From: Bacteroidales bacterium
Lineage (GTDB): Bacteria > Bacteroidota > Bacteroidia > Bacteroidales > Muribaculaceae
DNA: 64,000 nt
Assembly: GCA_015060975.1 (NCBI GenBank)
Contig: SUXI01000001.1
Coordinates: 231,739-295,738, forward strand
Reading direction: 5' to 3'
Shown one piece after another: positions 24,913 through 32,407 of this stretch. The position numbers and the translations under genes are program-made. A model generated the notes under the pieces. It searched no databases and was not told where the DNA came from. It saw only the letters and a program-made list of their open reading frames with translations. How positions within the stretch are numbered: the first letter of the stretch is position 1; every line of letters begins with the position of its first letter.

Positions 24913-25107
24913 GCTCTCTATGTAAGAGATACTACGGCAGACGGAACTTGCTGATAATTAGATGAAATTTCGTTTTGCGTATCTGTTTTTGCTAAACAAT
25001 CACGCACAATTATATGGCTGTCAGGCTTTTTATTGGCCTTAATATGGTGTAAGTTGCTTTATTTTGCGTAATTTTGCAGTAAATTAAGTGTCTCTTACAT
25101 AGAGAGC
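24913..25107. promoter_or_regulatory. Candidate invertible promoter segment bounded by inverted repeats
   Basis: The ends GCTCTCTATGTAAGAGA (24913-24929) and TCTCTTACATAGAGAGC (25091-25107) are perfect 17-bp inverted repeats; extended inward to 24933 and 25087 they match at 20 of 21 positions. Each arm is itself nearly palindromic (TCTCT-N5-AGAGA). The 195-bp unit lies directly between a tyrosine recombinase gene and the first gene of an eight-gene operon. Its size is like the invertible capsule promoters of Bacteroides. An internal TAATTTTG box points right, away from the operon; inversion would point it at the ATG at 24894 with a leader of about 45 nt. Confidence 0.65.
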
Positions 25108-25124
25108 AATCATTTTGCTAAACA
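24987..25124 (+). repeat. Two 12-bp direct repeats TTTTGCTAAACA straddling the right inverted repeat
   Basis: TTTTGCTAAACA occurs at 24987-24998 (inside the segment) and 25113-25124 (outside, just before the recombinase stop). Paired sites like these can be recombinase or accessory-protein binding sites, or a trace of an earlier duplication. Confidence 0.5.
25069..25076 (+). promoter_or_regulatory. -7 box inside the inverted-repeat segment (pointing away from the operon)
   Basis: TAATTTTG matches TAnnTTTG on the plus strand, 14 bp from the right inverted repeat. In this orientation it reads only into the 3' end of the recombinase gene. I see no exact TAnnTTTG on the minus strand of the segment. 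No convincing -33 box at the usual spacing was found. Confidence 0.45.
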
Positions 25125-25134
25125 CCCCCTTATC

Positions 25135-26331
25135 CTACAAATCCTTTAATATCTGAGCATTTGCTCTGTCAACTACGGCATTATCCAATGATGCTAAATA
25201 GATTTGTGTTGTCATTTCTGAGTCGTGTCCCATTCCCTCACTGATAACCGAAATAGGGATATTCTTGCTCTTGGCAATACTTGCCCAAGAATGCCGGGCA
25301 ACATACAGGGTTAAGGGAATGGATAGCCCAACCATCTTTGCTATCTCTTTCAATGATTTATTGGTACGATAAAGCATATTCTTATATTGGTTTCTATCGT
25401 ATGGATATTTGAGAATGGGTAACAAATATGGACTGTAGTAATCAGCATCGTACTTTTCCACAACCTCCTGCATACACTTCTCCCAACGGATGAAGAGTTG
25501 TTGCCCGGTCTTACGTCTGCGATACGAGAGTATGCCATTGGATAAGTCTTTTTTCTTGAGGTACGCCATATCTATAAAGGACATTCCACGAGTGTAGAAC
25601 GAGAACAAGAACATATCCCTTGCAAAATCCAACGATGGTTGCAATGATAAGTCGAGGATCTTAATCTGCCTGATAGCTTTTAATGGGATTGCTCGCTTTA
25701 TGGTTTTATCAATACCAGTATAAACGTGCTTGAACGGATTTCGAGTGGTAATCAAATCCTTTTCAACTGCACGATTATAGACAGCACGCAGGATTCGCAT
25801 ATAGAACGAGGTACTGTTCTTGGTCAATCCTCTACCTCGTAAAAAAACCTCATACATCATCATTAAGTCCGAATCAATATCGACCAATAACACATCTTTA
25901 TCCTCTCTAAACTGCATAAAACTTTTAAGCGTGCAGCGATAGGTTTCCGATGTACGTTGCTTACCCATCTGCTGCAATTGGGCTATAACACCCTGCATAA
26001 AGTTGAACAGCGATTGATCATTGGATTGTTTCTGGAATGTAGAGATTACGTCGTCAGCAGTGTATTTTACTCGCTTATTCTCTAATTGGTTGATGATGCT
26101 TTGTAGCCGCTTAATATCCCAATCAATACATTCTTCTATGGATTGAAGATAGTTCTGTCGGCTGCTATTGGTGATGATTATTATATTGTTATCCTCATCC
26201 CATTCGTGCATAAAGAGTCGGTAATCCGTCTTTAACTGACGGATTACACGATTCTGAATGATTTGATAATAGATTGTTCCCTCCTTGTTTTCATTTGTCG
26301 AGGGTCGAAACTTTACCTTGATACTTGCCAT
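25135..26331 (-). CDS. Tyrosine recombinase (Bacteroidetes integrase/invertase type)
   Basis: A 398-residue site-specific recombinase. The N-terminal arm and SAM-like core-binding domain (FNFMQGVIAQLQQMGKQRT ... VLLVDIDSDLMMMYEVFLRG) precede a catalytic domain with Arg I in FYTRGMSFIDMAYL, the box II ARHSWASIA, the GH dyad in GMGHDS and the tyrosine in TQIYLASL. I start at the ATG at 26331 (MASIKVKFRPS), the usual start for this family; an in-frame ATG at 26475 would add a Lys/Gln/Asn-rich low-complexity extension. Its 3' end lies 27 bp from a 195-bp inverted-repeat segment, so it may be an invertase rather than an element integrase. Confidence 0.88.
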   Translation of the reverse strand: MASIKVKFRPSTNENKEGTIYYQIIQNRVIRQLKTDYRLFMHEWDEDNNIIIITNSSRQNYLQSIEECIDWDIKRLQSIINQLENKRVKYTADDVISTFQKQSNDQSLFNFMQGVIAQLQQMGKQRTSETYRCTLKSFMQFREDKDVLLVDIDSDLMMMYEVFLRGRGLTKNSTSFYMRILRAVYNRAVEKDLITTRNPFKHVYTGIDKTIKRAIPLKAIRQIKILDLSLQPSLDFARDMFLFSFYTRGMSFIDMAYLKKKDLSNGILSYRRRKTGQQLFIRWEKCMQEVVEKYDADYYSPYLLPILKYPYDRNQYKNMLYRTNKSLKEIAKMVGLSIPLTLYVARHSWASIAKSKNIPISVISEGMGHDSEMTTQIYLASLDNAVVDRANAQILKDL

Positions 26332-26557
26332 TGGCTCACGGTTTTGATTTTTGTTTGGGTTATCTTTTGGCTGTTGCTGTTTGTTTTTTATGGATTTTGT
26401 TTTGCTTTTCTGTTTTTTGTAGGTTAGCATAGGAAATGAGAGATGTCGGGAGCTGATTACCTTGTTCCCGTACATTCCGCATAAACATTTAATCTTAGCG
26501 GATTATAAGATTATTCAAAAAATCGAAATAAAAACCGGTAATTGTGTAGTGTTTGGG

Positions 26558-27040
26558 CTATTTTGTGAGGGGGCAATGTTTGGTAAATCCCGGTCGATTT
26601 AAAAGAGTGGTAGCGGCAAATCTCGATGTTGTCGATGAGTTATATTTTAGATGGTAGCGGTCGGGGGCAAGGAAATCGAGAATGAAAGTGGCGGTGTCGA
26701 TAGGGTCATCAAGATTGTTCCCAGGCACAATGCGCTCTTCAATTGTTATGTCAAAGCCTATTACTGTAACGGCAAGGGAAACGGCTCCCGATGTTGATAC
26801 TCCCTCTATGCCATGGCGGAACAGCACTACTGCACCATCATCGCGCACATGTAGTGATATTGTAGGTTGGCTTGAAGATGTTCCACTCCAATCTTCGCCT
26901 GAAGCATTGGATAATTCACCGGCGAGCAGATGTTGACGAGCTTCTCCACGCTCCGAGGGGCGTGCAAGAAACGCAACAATGGCAGCCGCCACCAATGTGG
27001 CGTAAACATAAAATTCTACCGAACCTAGAAAGTCAGTCAT
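26558..27040 (-). CDS. Membrane-anchored protein of unknown function, after mgtE
   Basis: A 160-residue protein not recognised. One N-terminal span (FYVYATLVAAAIVAFLA, about 10-26), then a beta-rich extracytoplasmic domain (TISLHVRDDGAVVLFRHGIE; AVSLAVTVIGFDITIEERIV). It starts 8 bp after the mgtE stop, so it is co-transcribed with rsmA-mgtE. The 226-bp gap between it and the recombinase ATG (26332-26557) shows no further feature I can support. Confidence 0.6.
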   Translation of the reverse strand: MTDFLGSVEFYVYATLVAAAIVAFLARPSERGEARQHLLAGELSNASGEDWSGTSSSQPTISLHVRDDGAVVLFRHGIEGVSTSGAVSLAVTVIGFDITIEERIVPGNNLDDPIDTATFILDFLAPDRYHLKYNSSTTSRFAATTLLNRPGFTKHCPLTK

Positions 27041-27048
27041 AAAAAGGA

Positions 27049-28407
27049 TTACAATGCCGCACCCAAAGCGTCAATCAATGCAGAACTGATTGCCATATAA
27101 ATCACAACACCCACAATATCGTTGGTGATAGTGATAAAGGGACCGGTTGCAAGAGCAGGGTCAATTTTGAAGCGTTCGAGGGTCAACGGCACAAATGTTC
27201 CAAAAATAGAGGCAAATATCACTACCGCAAATACCGATAACGATACTGAAATGGGGACTGAAATGGCATTACTATGAAAGATTGCAGCATAAGCAAACAC
27301 GACAACCGATATGATAAGAGCATTAAACAATCCCACTCCTAATTCCTTAAATATCTGTTTACCCGAATCTTTTAATTCAAGAGAGCCATTGGCAAGACCT
27401 TGAACGATAATTGCCGATGATTGAATACCCACATTCCCTCCTGTTCCACAAATAAGCGGAATAAACAAAGCCAAAACAGGGTCGAAATTACCAAATAGTC
27501 CAAGCAACCATGATGCAATCAATCCACCCACAACCCCTATCAACAACCAAGGCATACGAGCCTTTATTTGGGTGAACATAGAGTCGTCGGTTTCCACATC
27601 GGTTGAAAGACCTGATGCCAATTGATAGTCACGCTCGCTCGATTCACGCACTTGGTCCATCACGTCATCGACGGTGATGCGTCCCACAAGTCGGCCAATA
27701 GAATCGACTACGGGCATAGCCACAAGGTCATATTTTTCGAAGTCGTGAGCCACATCTTCGATAGGAGTATCATCTTTCACCGACACCGGGTCGGTTTCCA
27801 TCACATGCTTGATTTTCGACACCGATGGGTGGGTAATCATCGTTTTAAGCGGGAAGATGCCTTTAAGACGATTATCGTTATCGACAACATATATATTATA
27901 AAGTTCGTCGATTTCCTCGGCTTGCATGCGCATCTGCTTTATGCATTCGGGCATGCTCCACTCTTGGTTTACCACAATCATTTCCTTGCCCATGATGCCA
28001 CCGGCAGTGTCTTCATCATATTTCAAAAGGTCGATGATGTCGCCGGCTTGCTCCACATCGTCGATATGCGATAGAATTTCTTCGCGTTCTTCTTCGTCGA
28101 GTTCTTGGATAATATCAACGGCATCGTCGGTGTCGAGGTGGTCGATGTGGCTTGCAATTTCTTTGGCAGGCATGTCGCGAAGAAGTTTGCGACGGTCGTC
28201 CTCATCGAGTTGCATCAACACTTCTGCAGCCGTATCCTCATCAAGCAAATCATATAAAAACTCAGCTTCTTTAAGGTTGAGGTTTTGATATAATTCGGCG
28301 ATGTCGGCAGGGTGAAGCCCTTCAAGTTCTTTGCGGGCTTCATCGATATTTTGTGTATGAATTACCTCGCAGATATGTTCGAGGTATTCGGGAGTATATT
28401 CCTTCAT
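27049..28407 (-). CDS. mgtE: Magnesium transporter MgtE
   Basis: A 452-residue Mg2+ channel of the inner membrane. Order: N-terminal superhelical domain (repeats such as LHPADIAELYQNL, LDTDDAVDIIQEL), two CBS domains (about 135-255, ending GRITVDDVMDQV), the connecting plug helix, then five membrane spans with the pore motif CGTGGNVGIQSS. The acidic N-domain and CBS pair sense cytosolic Mg2+ and gate the pore. All parts are full length. Follows rsmA by 47 bp. Confidence 0.95.
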   Translation of the reverse strand: MKEYTPEYLEHICEVIHTQNIDEARKELEGLHPADIAELYQNLNLKEAEFLYDLLDEDTAAEVLMQLDEDDRRKLLRDMPAKEIASHIDHLDTDDAVDIIQELDEEEREEILSHIDDVEQAGDIIDLLKYDEDTAGGIMGKEMIVVNQEWSMPECIKQMRMQAEEIDELYNIYVVDNDNRLKGIFPLKTMITHPSVSKIKHVMETDPVSVKDDTPIEDVAHDFEKYDLVAMPVVDSIGRLVGRITVDDVMDQVRESSERDYQLASGLSTDVETDDSMFTQIKARMPWLLIGVVGGLIASWLLGLFGNFDPVLALFIPLICGTGGNVGIQSSAIIVQGLANGSLELKDSGKQIFKELGVGLFNALIISVVVFAYAAIFHSNAISVPISVSLSVFAVVIFASIFGTFVPLTLERFKIDPALATGPFITITNDIVGVVIYMAISSALIDALGAAL

Positions 28408-28454
28408 GTGTAAAAAATGTGAGAGTGTTTAATGATAAATGTTATTTGTTCTCT

Positions 28455-29237
28455 TTATCCTCGCATTTTGGCAATGAGATTCGTGAGATAGATAAATTCC
28501 TCAACGCTCAGTTGCTCGGGGCGACGCATGAAAATCGCGTCATCGGGTATCGTTGATTCAGGCGGCAACAACCCGCGCAGGGAGTTGCGCAACGTTTTGC
28601 GACGCTGACCAAACGAAGTTTTTACCACCGTCTTAAACAGTCGCTCATCGCAACCAAGGTCGGTAACATTGTTTCGACGCAACTTCACCACACCCGATTT
28701 CACCTTGGGAGGTGGATTAAACACATTTTCATTAACGGTAAACAAATATTCCACGTCATACCATGCTTGCAGCAACACGCTCAAAATGCCACGCGTTTTA
28801 GTGCCGGGAGGTGCGGCCAATCGCTCGGCAACTTCTTTTTGAAGCATACCTGAACAGCAAGTTACCTCGTTTTTATAATCAAGCACTTTGAAGAATATTT
28901 GCGAAGAAATATTATAGGGATAATTTCCTATCACGCAAAAGTCTTTCCCTCCATACATTTCGTCAAGACGCATTTGGAGAAAGTCGCCCTCAATAATGCG
29001 ACCTTCCAAATCGGGGAAATTAGCATTAAGATATGCAACGCTTTCGGTATCAATTTCAGCTACCTTTACGTCATGACCGTTATCAAGCAAAAAACGAGTA
29101 AGTACTCCCATTCCGGGTCCGACTTCGAGCACCGGCAAGCCTTTATGGTCATCAAGTGTAGCGGCAATGCGTGCAGCCACATTCAAATCGGTCAAAAAAT
29201 GTTGTCCAAGAGCCTTTTTGGGTTTTACTTGTTTCAT
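28455..29237 (-). CDS. rsmA: 16S rRNA A1518/A1519 dimethyltransferase (KsgA)
   Basis: KsgA dimethylates two adjacent adenines in helix 45 of 16S rRNA, a checkpoint in 30S assembly. The 260-residue protein begins MKQVKPKKALGQHFLTDL, with GPGMGVLTRFLL (SAM loop), VIGNYPYNISSQI (catalytic NxPY) and the C-terminal helical domain (KTSFGQRRKTLRNSL). I use the ATG at 29237; the longer frame from 29285 adds residues not found in the family. First gene of rsmA-mgtE. Confidence 0.96.
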   Translation of the reverse strand: MKQVKPKKALGQHFLTDLNVAARIAATLDDHKGLPVLEVGPGMGVLTRFLLDNGHDVKVAEIDTESVAYLNANFPDLEGRIIEGDFLQMRLDEMYGGKDFCVIGNYPYNISSQIFFKVLDYKNEVTCCSGMLQKEVAERLAAPPGTKTRGILSVLLQAWYDVEYLFTVNENVFNPPPKVKSGVVKLRRNNVTDLGCDERLFKTVVKTSFGQRRKTLRNSLRGLLPPESTIPDDAIFMRRPEQLSVEEFIYLTNLIAKMRG

Positions 29238-29320
29238 ATCGTACTTTTGCGATAGAGAATAATTCCAACTGAATAATAGAAACAATACTATGATTTTTAA
29301 TCAAAAATTGATTCTATTGC

Positions 29321-29328
29321 AAAGATAA
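29321..29328 (-). promoter_or_regulatory. -7 box of the rsmA-mgtE operon
   Basis: TATCTTTG on the minus strand, about 84 bp upstream of the rsmA ATG. Confidence 0.5.
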
Positions 29329-29369
29329 TATTTTTTATTTAGAAATTATTTCAAAATATGAATAATAAC

Positions 29370-29404
29370 AAAAAGAACCTCGACATCACGTCGGGGTTCT
29401 TTTT
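29370..29404 (-). terminator. Terminator after tRNA-Gly
   Basis: GAACCTCGAC and GTCGGGGTTC pair into a strong hairpin flanked by A-runs and T-runs on both strands; it ends the tRNA-Tyr/tRNA-Gly transcript on the minus strand. Confidence 0.85.
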
Positions 29405-29405
29405 G

Positions 29406-29478
29406 AGCGGAAGACGAGGCTCAAACTCGCGACCCTCAGCTTGGAAGGCTGATGCTCTATCAACTGAGCTACTTCCGC
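29406..29478 (-). tRNA. tRNA-Gly (anticodon TCC)
   Basis: A 73-nt tRNA with acceptor GCGGAAG/CTTCCGC, discriminator T, anticodon loop CTTCCAA giving TCC. CCA not encoded. 40 bp after tRNA-Tyr. Confidence 0.95.
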
Positions 29479-29518
29479 AAAACCATGAAACAAATTTTAC
29501 TATTAATTCTAATTAAAG

Positions 29519-29601
29519 TGGGCGAAGATGGATTCGAACCACCGAAGGTATAAACCAGCAGATTTACAGTCTGCCCCATTTGGCCACTCTGGTATTCGCC
29601 C
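29519..29601 (-). tRNA. tRNA-Tyr (anticodon GTA)
   Basis: An 83-nt class II tRNA with acceptor GGGCGAA/TTCGCCC, discriminator A, anticodon loop CTGTAAA giving GTA, and a long variable arm. It starts 20 bp after the ribH stop. Confidence 0.95.
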
Positions 29602-29621
29602 TAAATCGCTTGCAAAGATAA

Positions 29622-30113
29622 TCAAAGTTCTTTAACCTTGCAAGCGAAATCGTGCATTTTAATTGCAGCAACAGCTGCTTCCTCGCCTTTGTTTCCGAGT
29701 TTACCTCCACAGCGATCGAGCGCATCTTGTTCACAATCAACAGTTAACACTCCAAAGATTACAGGTGTGTCGCAATCGGCATTTAGCATTGTGATTCCTT
29801 GTGTTACGCTTTGGCACACATAGTCAAAGTGTGGCGTTCCACCTCGAATTACGCAACCAAATACAATGATAGCGTCATACATTGACGCTTCGATTAATTG
29901 AGAAGCGGCAAATGTTAATTCAACTGCCCCCGGGACATGAAACACGTCGATATCCTCATCGGCAAATCCTTGTGATTTGAAAATTTTTAATGCTCCATCG
30001 GTAAGGGCACCGGTGATGTGCGCATTCCATTCGGCGGCAACTATTGCCACTCTCATGTTTTCAACTTTTGGGATTGCACCTTGAGGTGCGCTGTGAGATA
30101 AATTAGTAGCCAT
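29622..30113 (-). CDS. ribH: 6,7-dimethyl-8-ribityllumazine synthase
   Basis: RibH condenses the ribityl-uracil intermediate with dihydroxybutanone phosphate, the penultimate step of riboflavin synthesis, in icosahedral or decameric particles. The 163-residue protein has VAAEWNAHITGAL at the substrate site, VPGAVELTFAA, and CVIRGGTPHFDYVC with the catalytic histidine. It follows a TPR gene by 31 bp, a pairing also seen in other Bacteroidetes. No FMN riboswitch is visible upstream. Confidence 0.95.
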   Translation of the reverse strand: MATNLSHSAPQGAIPKVENMRVAIVAAEWNAHITGALTDGALKIFKSQGFADEDIDVFHVPGAVELTFAASQLIEASMYDAIIVFGCVIRGGTPHFDYVCQSVTQGITMLNADCDTPVIFGVLTVDCEQDALDRCGGKLGNKGEEAAVAAIKMHDFACKVKEL

Positions 30114-30144
30114 GAAAATAATTTATGTTGGATTTAATGGTTTT

Positions 30145-31155
30145 TTATTTTGGGAACATTTTATGCCAGAATCCTAAGATGTCAAGTCGGTTATTGTTTG
30201 CGTTAAGCAGTATGTCAACAATCTGCCTATGTTGGTCGTTGGCATTTAGTTTTGTGGCTTTGTGTAACATCGTGTTGAGAAGGTGTACCCCTTTATCGCG
30301 ATTTCGGGTGGTTTGTATTAGAGCTTTGCCTAAATCGATAGACAATTGTAGTTGTTGTAACGAAAAGTCTGATTCTATGTGGGTGAGATATTTTAATGCT
30401 CTGGTGTAGAAATGAATAGCTTCGCGGTGGCGGTTCATCTGCGATAGGGTGTTTCCTTCGTTTTGAAGTGATGAAACTAATCGGATTGTAGCATCTTTGA
30501 TGCCTGAGTTTACTTCGGCAAGATAGGTTGATGTCGCTGCTTGATAATGAGCAAGCAAGTTGGCTTGATCTATGCGGGAACGGTAAATTGATGTTGATGC
30601 ATTAAGAGCTAAAGTAAGAGCGGCTCCATAACGCACCGGATTTGTTTTTGTCAATTTCTCGAGAAGTTTCATCGCTTTGGAAATTTCTCTTTCGGCCTGT
30701 TTGTATTCTTTCTTAGCACAATGAATTTGCGCAAGATCATATAATATTAGAGCCAAAAGAATCTGAAAATCTTCATCTTTGCGTCGTGCGTTTTGAGCGA
30801 GCATTGTCAATGCTTCGGCTGCGTCTTTCATCGCTGCGTCAATTTGACCCGATTCAATATATAATGCGATGAGAGTTTGTTTTATTGCGGTATGAATATC
30901 GGCAATGTTTCTAATATTACAACGGGAAAATAAAACATCAAGCCATTTGAATTGGGATATGGCTTGATTTAACAATCCGTTGTCAATAAGATGTATTGCT
31001 ATCCCTCTGAGAGAGTCTATTATTGTTGTGAAAGAGGTATTGGCAAGTTTGTGTCGAAGCGCAAAAATAGAATCGCCGGCTTTGTATGATTCAAGCACAT
31101 TGCCAGCAACAGAGCTGTTGATCGGTAAAATAATAGGATCGAGAGTTGTTTTCAT
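30145..31155 (-). CDS. TPR-repeat protein
   Basis: A 336-residue all-helical protein built of tetratricopeptide-like repeats. Clear repeat units include ALYIESGQIDAAMKDAAEAL, DLAQIHCAKKEYKQAEREIS and EGNTLSQMNRHREAIHFYTR. No signal peptide or membrane span, so cytoplasmic scaffolding or adaptor work is likely. It lies between the sugar isomerase and ribH genes on the same strand (25- and 31-bp gaps). Partner unknown. Confidence 0.75.
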   Translation of the reverse strand: MKTTLDPIILPINSSVAGNVLESYKAGDSIFALRHKLANTSFTTIIDSLRGIAIHLIDNGLLNQAISQFKWLDVLFSRCNIRNIADIHTAIKQTLIALYIESGQIDAAMKDAAEALTMLAQNARRKDEDFQILLALILYDLAQIHCAKKEYKQAEREISKAMKLLEKLTKTNPVRYGAALTLALNASTSIYRSRIDQANLLAHYQAATSTYLAEVNSGIKDATIRLVSSLQNEGNTLSQMNRHREAIHFYTRALKYLTHIESDFSLQQLQLSIDLGKALIQTTRNRDKGVHLLNTMLHKATKLNANDQHRQIVDILLNANNNRLDILGFWHKMFPK

Positions 31156-31180
31156 CCTAAAATTGCGATACTTTTTGGTT

Positions 31181-31786
31181 TTATTTATCTCCTCGTGACA
31201 CGTGTCCTAAGTATCCACCATGATGGCGTTTGGCATAATCGGCTTTTGTGAATCCTGTTTTTTTCATAACGTTTACTACTAAAACATCACCTATGACTGT
31301 CATCATTGTGGTTGATGTTGTAGGTGTAAGTCCTAACGGGCACACTTCAGCCGCTCCACCGGTAGCTAATACATAGTCGGCATCGTGAGCCAGTTCGCTA
31401 TCGGCATTTCCGGTAATGACTATTAACGGCAGTTGGGGATAAAGATTGCGAGCCAAGGTGACAAAATCGATTATTTCTCGGGTTTTTCCCGAATTGGAAA
31501 TTAATAACATTATATCGTTTGGTTGAAGCAATCCAAGATCTCCGTGTTGTGCTTCGCTGGGGTGTATATTTACTGCAGGTGTACCTGTGGAGCAAAATGT
31601 GGTAGCGATGTTCATCGCTATTTGCCCGGCCTTACCCATTCCTGAGGTTACTAATTTACCCTTGCGATTATGCACATGTTCGATTATGGCATCAACAGCC
31701 TTAATGTAATCATCGGTTATGGGAATGTTGCTAATAGCCTTGCTTTCAGCAACAAGAATGTCACGCATTGATTGGAGTATATCCAT
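31181..31786 (-). CDS. kdsD: SIS-domain arabinose-5-phosphate isomerase lacking CBS domains
   Basis: A 201-residue sugar-phosphate isomerase that should convert ribulose-5-phosphate to arabinose-5-phosphate, the first step to KDO for lipopolysaccharide. It has the SIS core (LVTSGMGKAGQIAMNIATTF; LLISNSGKTREIIDF) and the conserved HGDLGLL. E. coli KdsD adds a pair of CBS domains (about 330 residues in all); here they are absent, as in a single-domain Bacteroides fragilis homologue. A phosphoheptose-isomerase role is less likely given the PSEAQHGDLG block. Confidence 0.82.
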   Translation of the reverse strand: MDILQSMRDILVAESKAISNIPITDDYIKAVDAIIEHVHNRKGKLVTSGMGKAGQIAMNIATTFCSTGTPAVNIHPSEAQHGDLGLLQPNDIMLLISNSGKTREIIDFVTLARNLYPQLPLIVITGNADSELAHDADYVLATGGAAEVCPLGLTPTTSTTMMTVIGDVLVVNVMKKTGFTKADYAKRHHGGYLGHVSRGDK

Positions 31787-31820
31787 TATTAGGGATGTTT
31801 GTCAATAACATTAATAAGTG

Positions 31821-31828
31821 CAAAGTTA
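31821..31828 (-). promoter_or_regulatory. -7 box of the kdsD-TPR-ribH unit
   Basis: TAACTTTG on the minus strand, 35 bp upstream of the isomerase ATG. Confidence 0.6.
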
Positions 31829-31867
31829 ACTAAATCTTTTGAAATAGCCACATTTTAAGAGCCTGTT

Positions 31868-32407
31868 TTACTTTTCTAATATAAAGATGGAAAAATTTAC
31901 GCTACCGTATGTGCGCTGTTCTACAAAATGTGGAAGGTGTGAGAAATTATAGTTCTTTGAGTGTTCAATGATAAATATAGTATCGGGCTTGAGCATCTGA
32001 GAGTTTAATATTTTTTCGGGAATTTCTCCAAATCCATTTAGGTCGTATGGCGGATCTGCGAAAATAATGTCAAATTTAGCCATTGTGGCGTCAATATATT
32101 TCAATGCGTCACCTCGCACTAAATTGAAATTGTCGCAACCCAATTGAGCAGAGACCTTTTTCATAAACGCATATTGGGTAGATGCTTTTTCTATGGCGGT
32201 AACCGATGCGCAACCTCGTGAAAGTAATTCAAAACTTATAGCTCCTGTTCCGGCAAAAAGGTCAAGAGCTGTCGTCCCGTCAAAATCAATCAAATTTTCA
32301 AGCACGTTAAACAGATTTTCGCGGGCGAAATCGGTTGTTGGACGTGCTGTTATGTTTGTTGGCACGTCAAAACGTCGTCGTCCATATTTTCCTCTGATTA
32401 TTCGCAT
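31868..32407 (-). CDS. rsmD: 16S rRNA G966 N2-methyltransferase
   Basis: A 179-residue SAM-dependent rRNA methyltransferase. MRIIRGKYGRRRFDVPTN is the family N-terminus, TTALDLFAGTGAISFELLSR the SAM loop, and FADPPYDL the catalytic motif. It overlaps the DUF3822 gene by 10 bp, a pairing conserved in Bacteroidetes. Confidence 0.95.
   Translation of the reverse strand: MRIIRGKYGRRRFDVPTNITARPTTDFARENLFNVLENLIDFDGTTALDLFAGTGAISFELLSRGCASVTAIEKASTQYAFMKKVSAQLGCDNFNLVRGDALKYIDATMAKFDIIFADPPYDLNGFGEIPEKILNSQMLKPDTIFIIEHSKNYNFSHLPHFVEQRTYGSVNFSIFILEK

Noticed and set aside
24913..25107. The 195-bp segment as a MITE or solo transposon with terminal inverted repeats
   Set aside because: No target-site duplication is visible on the two flanks, each arm is itself quasi-palindromic, and it lies exactly between recombinase and operon. 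Not fully excluded.
17502..26557. The accessory region as a classical integrative element or prophage
   Set aside because: I found no matching direct repeats at the two ends, no tRNA target, and no mobilisation, replication or phage structural genes. The recombinase is better explained by the adjacent inverted-repeat segment, though an ancient element cannot be excluded.
27622..28288. Long plus-strand ORFs opposite mgtE (150 and 120 codons)
   Set aside because: Antisense shadows of the acidic-repeat part of mgtE; the serine-rich translation is a by-product of GAT/GAA codons.
29622..30200. FMN riboswitch upstream of ribH
   Set aside because: No conserved FMN aptamer core is visible; ribH follows the TPR gene by only 31 bp.
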